DNA of 17,377 bases from Helicobacteraceae bacterium (GCA_027061425.1 JALSUN010000267.1:1-17377); one strand, 5' to 3'; positions 1 to 7,434 are shown, numbered from the stretch's first letter. The notes: generated by a model from the sequence alone, not told the origin. A program made the numbers and translations.

Positions 1-9
1 GTTTTCCAT
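1..9 (-). CDS. Start of a divergent gene cut by the window edge
   Basis: Read on the minus strand, positions 9 to 1 spell ATG GAA AAC (Met-Glu-Asn). A GGAG Shine-Dalgarno sequence lies at 19-16, six bases before the ATG, and an extended -10 box lies about 77 bases upstream at 91-86. Start codon, spacing and promoter together support a real divergent gene. Only three codons are visible, so its product cannot be named. Confidence 0.55.
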
Positions 10-77
10 AATTGTCTCCATTAATATGTCGTCTGGGTTGTTCCAAAAAAAAGATGTTTAGTGAGTCATTTCCAGGA

Positions 78-111
78 AGAGTAAAATTATAGCATAAAAT
101 GATTTTACTCT
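78..111. repeat. Perfect 10-bp inverted repeat around a -10 box
   Basis: The arms AGAGTAAAAT (78-87) and ATTTTACTCT (102-111) are perfect reverse complements separated by 14 bases. The minus-strand TATAAT at 86-91 sits at the inner edge of the left arm, so a protein bound here would cover the promoter of the gene at the left edge. An operator is the simplest reading. An AT-rich terminator is possible, because T-rich DNA follows on the plus strand, but no plus-strand gene ends here. The rest of 10-316 holds only the promoters listed separately. Confidence 0.5.
86..91 (-). promoter_or_regulatory. -10 box for the left-edge divergent gene
   Basis: On the minus strand the sequence is TGCTATAAT, an extended -10 element with a perfect TATAAT. 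No -35 hexamer is recognisable at the usual distance, as is common in Campylobacterota. The distance to the ATG at 9 is about 77 bases. Confidence 0.5.
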
Positions 112-262
112 GATTAATTTTGTTTTTATAGAGGTAATTTGGGATGTTATCATTTGTAAAATCTATAATTTACTACTACGTGTAACCCTATATATTAAGG
201 CTTATAAAGGGTCTGTACAAGGAGTCTGTCTGTGCTTATGCAAATTTTAACTCTTGAAACGC

Positions 263-268
263 TATAAT
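263..268 (+). promoter_or_regulatory. -10 box for the HP0268-miaB operon
   Basis: GCTATAAT at 261-268 contains a perfect TATAAT 49 bases before the first start codon of the plus-strand gene run. The -35 region (about 240-245) is not recognisable. The same GCTATAAT core occurs at the two minus-strand promoters in this window. A small AT-rich dyad, AGATA-TAT-TATCT, lies at 285-297 between the box and the ribosome binding site; its meaning is unknown. Confidence 0.5.
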
Positions 269-316
269 CCACCTAATTATTAAAAGATATATTATCTAAT
301 TAAAATAGGAGACATG

Positions 317-559
317 ATGGATTTGAAAGTCGCTCGTGCAGATGTAAAGTCTAAAGCAAAAAAGATAGAAGTAAAAAAGATAGAAGATATGGTTCAAAAA
401 GAGGGCAGTGTGATTATGTACTTTGATCGTGATAACTCTCACAAAGACCTTTTAGAACTTCAAGATCATTTTGAAAACAGTGGCAAGAGCTTTTACATGC
501 GTGAAGTACGTTATGGCCTGGCAGAAAATGAGTATATGTACGAAGTACACATCTTATAA
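317..559 (+). CDS. HP0268-family small protein (putative nuclease)
   Basis: This is an 80-residue protein rich in Lys, Glu and Asp with a charged N-terminus and a C-terminal half ending in YEVHIL. Its length, its ending and its place directly before miaB match the small HP0268 protein of Helicobacter pylori, which has been reported to have endonuclease activity. That activity is not proven for this protein. The ATG at 317 is preferred over the one at 314 because AGGAG at 307-311 is then five bases away rather than two, and the length becomes the family's 80 residues. There is no signal peptide or membrane segment. The N-terminal region contains a five-residue tandem repeat, KKIEV/KKIED. It is the first gene of the plus-strand operon; miaB starts 15 bases later. 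Confidence 0.75.
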   Translation: MDLKVARADVKSKAKKIEVKKIEDMVQKEGSVIMYFDRDNSHKDLLELQDHFENSGKSFYMREVRYGLAENEYMYEVHIL

Positions 560-574
560 CAGCGTTTACAACTT

Positions 575-1876
575 ATGCCTAAAAAACTGTTTATAGAGAC
601 CCTTGGGTGTCAGATGAATGTACGCGACAGCGAACATATGATAGCCGAGCTTAATGCAAAAGAGCCCTACGAGATGACAAGTGATTCGAGTGAGGCTGAT
701 CTTATCATTATTAACACCTGTTCGGTACGTGAACGCCCTGTTCATAAACTCTTTTCAGAACTGGGTCTCTTTAACAAAAAGAAAAAAGTGGGTGCTAAGA
801 TCGGCGTTGCTGGTTGTACCGCTTCTCACCTTGGTAAAGATATCATCAAACGTGCGCCTTATGTAAACTTTGTTCTCGGCGCGCGTAATGTCTCTAAGAT
901 CGCTGAGGTCGTTGAGAAAGATAAGTCCGTAGAGATAGACATCAACTACGACGAATCTGACTTTGCCTTTAAAGATTTCCGCAGCTCCACTTATAAAGCC
1001 TTTATCAACATCTCTATAGGGTGTGACAAAAGCTGTACTTTCTGTATCGTTCCTAAAACACGTGGTGATGAGATCTCTATTCCCGTTGACCTGATCGTTA
1101 ATGAAGCTAAAAAAGCAGTAGATGCTGGAGCAAAAGAGATCTTTTTACTTGGTCAAAATGTGAACAATTACGGTCGCCGTTTTTCAGGTGAACATGAAAA
1201 AGTGAACTTTACGGAACTTCTTCGTCGTGTAAGTGCAGTAGAGGGTGTTGAACGTGTCCGTTTTACCTCTCCACACCCGCTTCATATGGACGATGAGTTC
1301 ATAGAAGAGTTTGCAAAAAACCCTAAGATCTGTAAGTCTATGCACGTACCTCTTCAAAGTGGTTCCACAAAGGTCTTGCAAGAGATGAAACGTGGTTATA
1401 CACAAGAGTGGTTTTTAAATCGTATTAACAAACTGCGTGAGATGGTACCCGAAGTGAGTATCAGTACTGATATTATCGTAGGTTTTCCAGGTGAAAGTGA
1501 TGCTGACTTTGAAGAGACGATGATGGTGTCAAAAAAAGTACGTTTTGAACAGATGTTCAGTTTTAAGTACTCACCACGTCCACATACTGAAGCAGCAGAG
1601 TACACCAATGCAGTAGACCCTGAAGTGGCTTCTCAACGTCTCCATCAACTTCAAGAGTTCCAAGACAGTGTTGTTGATGATGTGATGCATTCGCAAGTGG
1701 GTAAAACCATGGAAGTCTATTTTGAAGAGTTACGCTCAGATGGTCACATTTCAGGACGTAGCGACAACAATTTTTTAGTCAAGATCAAAGGTTCCGAAGA
1801 TCTTCTTGGTCAGCTGTTAAAAGTGAAGATCATTTCAGCAGCAAGAATGAGTCTTAACGGTGAACCCCTTGCGTAA
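575..1876 (+). CDS. miaB: tRNA-2-methylthio-N6-dimethylallyladenosine synthase MiaB
   Basis: MiaB is a radical-SAM methylthiotransferase that converts i6A37 to ms2i6A37 in tRNAs reading UNN codons. The N-terminal domain carries the cluster-binding cysteines C12 (TLGCQMN), C49 (NTCSVRE) and C81 (AGCTAS). The radical-SAM motif CDKSCTFC gives C150, C154 and C157. The C-terminal part (about 365-430) fits a TRAM RNA-binding domain. The 433-residue length is normal for the family. The signatures NTCSVRE and SIGCDKSCTFCIVPKTRG favour MiaB over the paralogue RimO, which is encoded separately at 6115-7434. No strong ribosome binding site precedes the ATG, but the gene is only 15 bases behind the HP0268-family stop. 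Its last 17 bases overlap the next gene. Confidence 0.95.
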   Translation: MPKKLFIETLGCQMNVRDSEHMIAELNAKEPYEMTSDSSEADLIIINTCSVRERPVHKLFSELGLFNKKKKVGAKIGVAGCTASHLGKDIIKRAPYVNFVLGARNVSKIAEVVEKDKSVEIDINYDESDFAFKDFRSSTYKAFINISIGCDKSCTFCIVPKTRGDEISIPVDLIVNEAKKAVDAGAKEIFLLGQNVNNYGRRFSGEHEKVNFTELLRRVSAVEGVERVRFTSPHPLHMDDEFIEEFAKNPKICKSMHVPLQSGSTKVLQEMKRGYTQEWFLNRINKLREMVPEVSISTDIIVGFPGESDADFEETMMVSKKVRFEQMFSFKYSPRPHTEAAEYTNAVDPEVASQRLHQLQEFQDSVVDDVMHSQVGKTMEVYFEELRSDGHISGRSDNNFLVKIKGSEDLLGQLLKVKIISAARMSLNGEPLA

Positions 1877-2495
1877 GCGTCTGCTTCGCAAACTCTCTTT
1901 AATTCTTTTACCTCCTATTGGTGCACTGCTTATTCGTCTGTTTTACTACAGCAGCAGACGCCGTTTCCATCTTCCTCAGGACATTCCAGAAACGCCTATT
2001 ATCGTTGCTTGTTGGCATGGAGATCTTTTTTACCTTCCCTACCTTTACTTACAACTGCGAGACAAACCCAATGCTAAAGTCATCATCAGTGAGCATTTTG
2101 ATGGACAGATCATTGCTAAGATCACCAGCTTTTTTAAGATCGGTACCATTCATGGCTCCACAACACGTGGGGGAGCCAAAGTGCTTATCAATGCTATTAA
2201 AACCCTCAAAGCAGGAAGTGACATAGGGATTACACCCGATGGACCTAAGGGTCCTCGTCATGAAATCGTGGCTGAAGGTATCGTAGCTATTGCTCAAAAG
2301 ACAGATGCTAAAGTCATCACACTCTCTTGTGTCCCCAAGTCCTACTGGCAGTTTAAAAGTTGGGACAAGTTTACAGTCCCAAAACCCTTCACCACACTTT
2401 ACTTTTATGCTTCTGAGCCCTTAGACTTGAGAGGTATGAAAAGTGAAGAAGCAAAAGCATTGATACGTGAAAAACTACTAGTGTATGACTATTAG
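1860..2495 (+). CDS. DUF374-family lysophospholipid acyltransferase-like protein
   Basis: This 211-residue protein has an N-terminal hydrophobic stretch (about residues 12-30) that probably anchors it in the inner membrane. The DUF374 motifs follow in order: CWHGD at 51-55, SEHFDG at 77-82, GSTTRGG at 99-105 and TPDGPKGP at 125-132. DUF374 is related to the LpxL/PlsC acyltransferases, and WHGD occupies the place of the usual HX4D catalytic region. A role in lipid or lipid A acylation is inferred; the substrate is unknown. The start is GTG at 1860, inside the end of miaB (17-bp overlap), with no strong ribosome binding site, so translational coupling is likely. The next in-frame alternative start is TTG at 1869. 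The recombinase gene starts five bases after this stop. Confidence 0.82.
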   Translation: MNPLRKRLLRKLSLILLPPIGALLIRLFYYSSRRRFHLPQDIPETPIIVACWHGDLFYLPYLYLQLRDKPNAKVIISEHFDGQIIAKITSFFKIGTIHGSTTRGGAKVLINAIKTLKAGSDIGITPDGPKGPRHEIVAEGIVAIAQKTDAKVITLSCVPKSYWQFKSWDKFTVPKPFTTLYFYASEPLDLRGMKSEEAKALIREKLLVYDY

Positions 2496-2500
2496 AGCGC

Positions 2501-3346
2501 ATGAAAAAGTCATTAGAGTCTTATAAAAAAGATTTTTTGCTCTATATAGATAAGTATAGAGGTTACTCTGATCTGACTTTAAAAAGTTATGATGAAGCAC
2601 TTACTGAGGCTTTCTCTCTTATGGAAAGAGAAGAGACGCAAGGCAAAACTACCTTTAACCTCATGCCACTACGTCTTAAAATAGCCCATTTGAAACCTAG
2701 TACCATCTCAAAAAAACTCTCAGCCATACGCAGTTTTACACTCTACTTGAATGACCAAGGAGAGCGGGTCTCTCTAAAAGCAGATGATAGCATTAAGGTT
2801 CCTGCAGGTCTGCCAAAACCTATCAGTGATGAACATATAAAAGAGGCTTTAAGCGTAGCAACAGAGCGTGAAAAACTTGTAGTCGTCATGCTTTATACTT
2901 TGGGACTCCGTATTTCTGAACTGCGTTTGCTTGAATTAGACAATATGACTAAAACATGGGTACGTGTTGTGGGAAAGGGTGAAAAAAGCCGTGATGTTCC
3001 TTTGTTAGAGCGCGTAGCCATGATGATAGATATTTATAGAGATAAGATGCAACCAAAACAGTTTCTTTTTGAGGATAATGGGGCTTGCTTAAGTGAAAAT
3101 AGTCTAAGATACCTGGTAACTAAATGCTTTAAAAGGGTTGGACTTAAAGTGACACCACATCAGCTACGCCACTCTTACGCGACTTCTTTACTGAACAACA
3201 GTGCCCGCATCGCTGACGTGAGTGAGTTACTAGGGCATGCTTCGATGTCTACAACACAGATCTATACTAAGCTTGGTAGCAGCGTGAAGATGAAAAACTA
3301 TCTTAATGCCCACCCCATGTGTCAGGATGATGATGAAGTTTCTTGA
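2501..3346 (+). CDS. Xer-type tyrosine recombinase
   Basis: The 281-residue protein has the two-domain layout of XerC/XerD. An N-terminal SAM-like core-binding domain (about 1-95) is followed by a catalytic domain with all expected residues: R137 in LGLRISEL, a Lys in the GKGEKSR beta-hairpin (158-164), H220 and R223 in PHQLRH, H246 in LLGH, and the nucleophile Y255 in TTQIYTKL. It is therefore expected to be active. Its place inside a housekeeping operon suggests a chromosomal Xer-like enzyme rather than a phage or island integrase. It is shorter than the roughly 350-residue XerH of Helicobacter and Campylobacter, so equivalence to XerH is not claimed. I recognised no dif-like site in the window. 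Its last 14 bases overlap the next gene. Confidence 0.88.
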   Translation: MKKSLESYKKDFLLYIDKYRGYSDLTLKSYDEALTEAFSLMEREETQGKTTFNLMPLRLKIAHLKPSTISKKLSAIRSFTLYLNDQGERVSLKADDSIKVPAGLPKPISDEHIKEALSVATEREKLVVVMLYTLGLRISELRLLELDNMTKTWVRVVGKGEKSRDVPLLERVAMMIDIYRDKMQPKQFLFEDNGACLSENSLRYLVTKCFKRVGLKVTPHQLRHSYATSLLNNSARIADVSELLGHASMSTTQIYTKLGSSVKMKNYLNAHPMCQDDDEVS

Positions 3347-4106
3347 ACCCCATGTCTCTAAAATGTATATCACACTTATCCCCACCACTGAAGGTGTGGT
3401 GATCTACGCACAGCTACGTAAAAACTTCAAAATCATCAAACATTACGATAAGCAGATCGTTCGTAACAAACTTACAATAGCAAAGGTTGTTGGAAAACTT
3501 GAACGCGAAGCTTCTATGTCCTATGTCGCACTACTTGAAACGACTGCAAAACAAGGTCTGCTACCCTCTTGTCAGAACATAGAAGGCATAGACTTAAGTC
3601 ATGTCGAAAAGGTCTGCATAGACAACAAGTGGGGCTTTTATATCTCTAAAGATGCCTTACATGAATGTCAAAAAGAGTACCGAGACGTTGGACTTGACTT
3701 CATCTTCTCTCCTTATTCGCTGATGCATCAGTTTCATGGTTCAAATGTTCAAAAAAATGACGGTCTGGCGGTGTTGGTGAGCAGAGACTTCGTATTGTGT
3801 AGTGTTTATCAAGCGGGTGTGATGATTTTTGCAAAAGAGACTATGATGCAAGAGCGTCTGACTTTAACTGAAAGTACAGAGTATGATAAGGTCTATACCG
3901 CGGTCCTTCAAGAGAGTATCCAAGCTTTTTATGATGCTAAAATCGATGAAACTATGTTTATTGAGAAAGTCTATATAGCTGATGCTGTCGGTTTTGAAAG
4001 CAGTTTTGAAAACGAACTCGAAGAGACACTGTTTGTAGAAGTGACAAGCAGTAGTATAGACCTTTCTCATGAACTCTGTATTTTGAGTGAAATGGAGTTG
4101 ATATGA
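3333..4106 (+). CDS. PilM/GspL-like cytoplasmic platform protein (putative)
   Basis: This 257-residue protein has no signal peptide or membrane segment. Sequence motifs alone do not identify it. The case rests on its position directly before PilN-like and PilO-like genes and on features that fit a divergent actin-fold protein: beta-rich starts of two halves (YITLIPTTEGVVIYAQL near 12-28 and GLAVLVSRDFVLCSVYQAG near 144-162) and a late IEKVYIADAVG segment (210-220). In type IV pili, PilM is the cytoplasmic partner that binds the PilN tail. The ATG at 3333 is chosen because AGGA at 3324-3327 is five bases upstream; ATGs at 3306, 3327 and 3330 are less well placed. The gene overlaps the recombinase by 14 bases, and its stop overlaps the next start as ATGA. 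Confidence 0.5.
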   Translation: MKFLEPHVSKMYITLIPTTEGVVIYAQLRKNFKIIKHYDKQIVRNKLTIAKVVGKLEREASMSYVALLETTAKQGLLPSCQNIEGIDLSHVEKVCIDNKWGFYISKDALHECQKEYRDVGLDFIFSPYSLMHQFHGSNVQKNDGLAVLVSRDFVLCSVYQAGVMIFAKETMMQERLTLTESTEYDKVYTAVLQESIQAFYDAKIDETMFIEKVYIADAVGFESSFENELEETLFVEVTSSSIDLSHELCILSEMELI

Positions 4107-4606
4107 GACACAGCTTCATTGCTCCTAGAGAGAAAAAAATTATCGGTAAAGAACTTAAATGGCTCTTGATTACGACAGGGGTGCTGTTTGTTTTGATGCT
4201 TTTGTCCAGTGTGATTTTAAACACTATTATCTCTAGTAAAGAGCGCCTTTTAAGTCAAGCTCTTGAAAAAAAGAGTGGGCATGAAAAAACGCTCACATTA
4301 TTAGATGAAGAGATGAAGATATACAAAGAGCTTGACAAACTGCAAGAACACGTGGTGACAACAAACTCTTTACAAAAAGAGAACATCAAAAACTTTTTTG
4401 ACTTGGTACCTGACGAGGTGGTACTTAAAAGTGTGACTTTTAACGGTCATACCTTTAGACTAACGGGGTTGACATTGAGCAGAGATGTTTATAACAAGAA
4501 ATTCCAACGCTCACTTGACTCTCTTTTTCTTCATAGTAAAACAAAGTTCTATAAGACTAAAGGGGGGTACCGCTTTACGAACCTCTCTGTTGCGGAGGGT
4601 AAGTAA
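4103..4606 (+). CDS. PilN-like inner-membrane protein (putative)
   Basis: The 167-residue protein is bitopic. A short basic cytoplasmic N-terminus (1-19) is followed by one transmembrane helix (about 19-41), a charged coiled-coil-like stretch (45-95), and a small alpha/beta domain (about 96-165). The segment from FFDLVPDEVVLKSV (98-111) through FRLTGLTLSRDVYNKKFQ to the C-terminal SLFLHSKTKFY follows the PilN pattern of 'IP-x-x-V-x-L', then 'L-x-G-x-x-x-S', then a helix. PilN joins the cytoplasmic PilM ring to PilO in the type IV pilus assembly platform; the equivalent here could serve a pilus or a transformation pseudopilus. It starts as ATGA on the previous stop and ends as TAATG on the next start, so strong translational coupling is expected. 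Confidence 0.62.
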   Translation: MRHSFIAPREKKIIGKELKWLLITTGVLFVLMLLSSVILNTIISSKERLLSQALEKKSGHEKTLTLLDEEMKIYKELDKLQEHVVTTNSLQKENIKNFFDLVPDEVVLKSVTFNGHTFRLTGLTLSRDVYNKKFQRSLDSLFLHSKTKFYKTKGGYRFTNLSVAEGK

Positions 4607-5112
4607 TGAGTAAGTTTGCCACGCTTGGACTCCTTATCGTCTTTTTTATACTGATGAGTATGGTGGTTGTCTTTGGTTTCTTCTTTTTTACTCCGAAACT
4701 CAAGACCTATCGTGCGCTTAACACAGAAGTGGAAAAAACGGTTGCTGAAAATGTACGTGTATCTCAACTTTTAAAGCAACAAGAGGCCACTTTTAACAGG
4801 CTTAAGGCTAAAACAGAAGCAACACACCATGCACTCAAACAAGATTTTAAACCAGATGCATTTAAAACATTTCTTAAAAAGTATTTTAAGTTAGTTGTCA
4901 TTAAAAGTATCGTAAGTGAGCGAGAAGAGGGGTATAACATTGATACGGTTTTAGTAGAGTTGATGATGCAGTCTCCAACAGATTATTATGCTTTTCTTGA
5001 AACGTTAAACGGCTTTGAATGGGTGGTAGAAGCAGGAGAAGCACAAGAATTTAGACAGACGGATGATGGACTAAGAGGAAGATTTGAACTTAAGGTCTAC
5101 AGCTATCATTAA
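4606..5112 (+). CDS. PilO-like inner-membrane protein (putative)
   Basis: The 168-residue protein has one N-terminal transmembrane helix (about 7-29), a coiled coil (about 33-75) and a C-terminal alpha/beta domain (about 85-167) in which YYAFLETLNGFEWVVEAGEA resembles the helix of the PilO ferredoxin-like fold. PilO pairs with PilN in the periplasm. The order PilM-, PilN-, PilO-like is the canonical one, which strengthens all three calls, but identity is too low for certainty. No PilP or PilQ (secretin) gene follows: the next gene is convergent and 20 bases away. The ATG overlaps the preceding TAA by one base. Confidence 0.58.
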   Translation: MSKFATLGLLIVFFILMSMVVVFGFFFFTPKLKTYRALNTEVEKTVAENVRVSQLLKQQEATFNRLKAKTEATHHALKQDFKPDAFKTFLKKYFKLVVIKSIVSEREEGYNIDTVLVELMMQSPTDYYAFLETLNGFEWVVEAGEAQEFRQTDDGLRGRFELKVYSYH

Positions 5113-5132
5113 ACAGGGCTATTGAGATCTGA

Positions 5133-6125
5133 CTAAGAGAGCAGTGTGGAGACCTCTTTAAATGCATGCTGGTCTTGAAACAGGTATCCACGCAGTTTAG
5201 GTGTAATACGGAGTGCTCTACACTGCTCTTTAAATGCTTTATCCATAACAGATGTTCTAAAGGGTGCAACAAAACAGTAACTCTGCACAAAACTGACCAC
5301 ATACTTTCTTCCTACAACATGTTCATCACAAGACTTTAACAACTCCTTGTCTCCTTGACGCATTAAAAATCCTGCATCTTTTAAAATGGCATCCACTTTA
5401 AGTATGGCTTTACGGCGGGTTGAAGGCATCTCAAAATAGAACATCTCATTGACACTTAGAAGATTTTCCTCTTGGTCGGTCAGTGTATGTCTGTCCTCAT
5501 CAAGGTAAGTGAAACTCTTTAAAATGCCACTTTGAAAGTCTTTAAGTAGGGGTGTTGCCAGTTTGGCTCTAAAGAAGTTACGTTTGTAATGCATCTCGCT
5601 GTTACTCTCATCATAAAAATAGGTGAGGTTATGGGTCTCAAGATAACTAAGAAGTGTGCTCTTGGTCTGTTCTAACAGTGGACGTACAAGCGTGTAGCTC
5701 TCTCTTTTTTCAACAGCACGCATACCCATGAGTTCCGCTAGTCCAGAGCCTTTACTCAGTTGCATTAAAAACCACTCCAGACGGTCATCTAACTGATGGG
5801 CAGTGATGAGGTTATGGTAGGTGTACTCTTTTATAAGGCGCTCAAAAAATTCATAACGGACAGCTCTAGCAGAGGCTTCAAAGTTCTGTTTGTCAAGAGA
5901 GACCTTTAAAAGATGACATTTTTTACCATACTTGTTGGCAAGTTCTTGTGCGTAGGCTACTTCGTCTTGAGATTGCTTTCTCATCTGGTAGTTCACTATG
6001 GCCAAGTCGAAAGGGATGTTAGCCTCTAAAAGTAGAAAGAAGAGGGCAGAGGAGTCAACTCCTGCAGAAAAGGCGAGGAGATTGTTTTCTCCTTGAAGGG
6101 GGAAAAGGGTATCTTTACTTATCAT
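5133..6125 (-). CDS. tilS: tRNA(Ile)-lysidine synthase TilS
   Basis: TilS joins lysine to C34 of the CAU-anticodon tRNA-Ile with ATP, changing its decoding from AUG to AUA. The N-type ATP pyrophosphatase domain is clear: a P-loop FSAGVDSSALF near the start, then VNYQMRKQSQDE, then the family block TAHQLDDRLEWFLMQLSKGS with GLAELMGM after it. The 330-residue length fits the short TilS form. The P-loop reads SAGVDS where most TilS proteins have SGGxDS, a Gly-to-Ala change. The gene overlaps the end of rimO by 11 bp if the ATG at 6125 is used. An in-frame TTG at 6131 would add two codons (17-bp overlap). Co-transcription with rimO is likely. The stop lies 20 bases from the convergent PilO-like gene. 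Confidence 0.9.
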   Translation of the reverse strand: MISKDTLFPLQGENNLLAFSAGVDSSALFFLLLEANIPFDLAIVNYQMRKQSQDEVAYAQELANKYGKKCHLLKVSLDKQNFEASARAVRYEFFERLIKEYTYHNLITAHQLDDRLEWFLMQLSKGSGLAELMGMRAVEKRESYTLVRPLLEQTKSTLLSYLETHNLTYFYDESNSEMHYKRNFFRAKLATPLLKDFQSGILKSFTYLDEDRHTLTDQEENLLSVNEMFYFEMPSTRRKAILKVDAILKDAGFLMRQGDKELLKSCDEHVVGRKYVVSFVQSYCFVAPFRTSVMDKAFKEQCRALRITPKLRGYLFQDQHAFKEVSTLLS

Positions 6126-7434
6126 GTCCAAGTACAGTGGCTGTTAAGATGTCGCCAACCATGTCTGTGACTTTAGCACGATAGATCTTGCCAAACTCAA
6201 ACGCTTCTTCAAAAGTTTTGTCATTAACATAAATCTCGCCATCGATCTCTGGTGCCCAGATGATGTTACGCGCAGAGAGCAGAAACTCATGTTCATCGCT
6301 CTCACCATCTATAACGAGCTCTATCTCACTGCCTATCTCTTTTTTAAGGGCAGCTAACTCTGCTGCTTTAATGATGTCTCCCAGTATTTCAGCACGTTGG
6401 TCTATGAGCTCTTGAGAGAGCTTTTGAGTTGCATCGAAGGCAGAAGTTCCCTCTTCATCAGAGTAACCAAAGACATTGGCGCGGTCAAATCCAAAGTCAC
6501 GAACAAACTCACATAACTCTTCAAACATCGCTTCGGTCTCACCAGGGTGCCCCACTATAAAAGTAGTACGAACAAAAGAATTGGGCAAGGCGCGCATGTA
6601 GTTTAACTGCTCTAAAGTCTTCTCTTTTCCAAAACCACGCTTCATCATACGAAGCATCTCGTCATTGATATGCTGTATAGGCATGTCGAAGTAGTTGTGA
6701 AAGAGTTTAGAACGTCCCATCTCTTGAAGCAGTTTCATGCTTGTGGTACTTGGATAAAGGTAGAGGATGCGGGCACTTTTGACCCCATCGATAAGCTCTA
6801 TACGTTTGATGAGGTGGATGAGACCATCTTTCACATTCTGATCGCGCAGGTAAGAGCTGGAGTCTTGAGAGATAAAACTAAAGTCATAGTAGCCTTGTTT
6901 CACAAGACCTTCTACCTCTTGAGCGATACTGTCTAAGTTACGAGAGTTGAGCTTACCTTTAAATGAAGGGATGGCGCAAAAAGAGCAGGTTTGGTTACAG
7001 CCCTCAGAAATCTTGATATAAGCATGATAGCTAGAACCGGTTACAACACGCTCCTCACCATCTATAAGGTAGACTTGTTCACTAAAACGGCTCTCTTTTT
7101 CAGCCAAAAGTTTGTCGATGTTAGCATAGTCGCCGACCCCTGTAAAGATGTCAACTTCTGTTAACTCTTTAGAAAGTTCCTCGCTGTAACGCTCACTCAT
7201 GCATCCTGCCATGACCAACATTGAGTCCTCTTTACGGGCCTCATGCAGGTTTAAAACAGTGTTGATGGATTCCTCTTTAGCCGCATCTATAAAGCCGCAA
7301 GTGTTGACGATGATAACATCGGCCTCACTTGAATCATCTGTCATTTCATAGGCCTTAAGACGCCCAAGCATCACCTCAGTGTCCACAAGGTTTTTGTTAC
7401 ATCCCAAAGAGACGATGTGTAGTTTGTTACTCAA
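6115..7434 (-). CDS. rimO: Ribosomal protein S12 methylthiotransferase RimO
   Basis: RimO is a radical-SAM enzyme that methylthiolates the conserved aspartate of ribosomal protein S12 (Asp88/89 in E. coli). The 439-residue protein carries C12 (SLGCNKN), C46 (NTCGFID) and C78 (AGCMSER) for the auxiliary cluster, and C146, C150 and C153 in CNQTCSFCAIPSFKG for the radical-SAM cluster. SLGCNKNLVDTE, NTCGFI and IPSFKGK are RimO-type signatures that separate it from MiaB. The C-terminal 60 residues fit a TRAM domain that binds S12. The start is TTG at 7434-7432, chosen because a strong AAGGA (7445-7441) lies six bases upstream and the protein begins with the expected NKLHIVSLGC. It is the first gene of the rimO-tilS unit. 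Confidence 0.95.
   Translation of the reverse strand: MSNKLHIVSLGCNKNLVDTEVMLGRLKAYEMTDDSSEADVIIVNTCGFIDAAKEESINTVLNLHEARKEDSMLVMAGCMSERYSEELSKELTEVDIFTGVGDYANIDKLLAEKESRFSEQVYLIDGEERVVTGSSYHAYIKISEGCNQTCSFCAIPSFKGKLNSRNLDSIAQEVEGLVKQGYYDFSFISQDSSSYLRDQNVKDGLIHLIKRIELIDGVKSARILYLYPSTTSMKLLQEMGRSKLFHNYFDMPIQHINDEMLRMMKRGFGKEKTLEQLNYMRALPNSFVRTTFIVGHPGETEAMFEELCEFVRDFGFDRANVFGYSDEEGTSAFDATQKLSQELIDQRAEILGDIIKAAELAALKKEIGSEIELVIDGESDEHEFLLSARNIIWAPEIDGEIYVNDKTFEEAFEFGKIYRAKVTDMVGDILTATVLGHDK

Noticed and set aside
1918..2297. Alternative frames over the DUF374 gene on both strands
   Set aside because: The DUF374 motifs CWHGD, RGG and TPDGPKGP are in the 1860-2495 frame; the others are shadows.
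6670..6936. 88-codon plus-strand open frame opposite rimO
   Set aside because: rimO is complete with all cysteine motifs; this frame has no supporting start signal or similarity.
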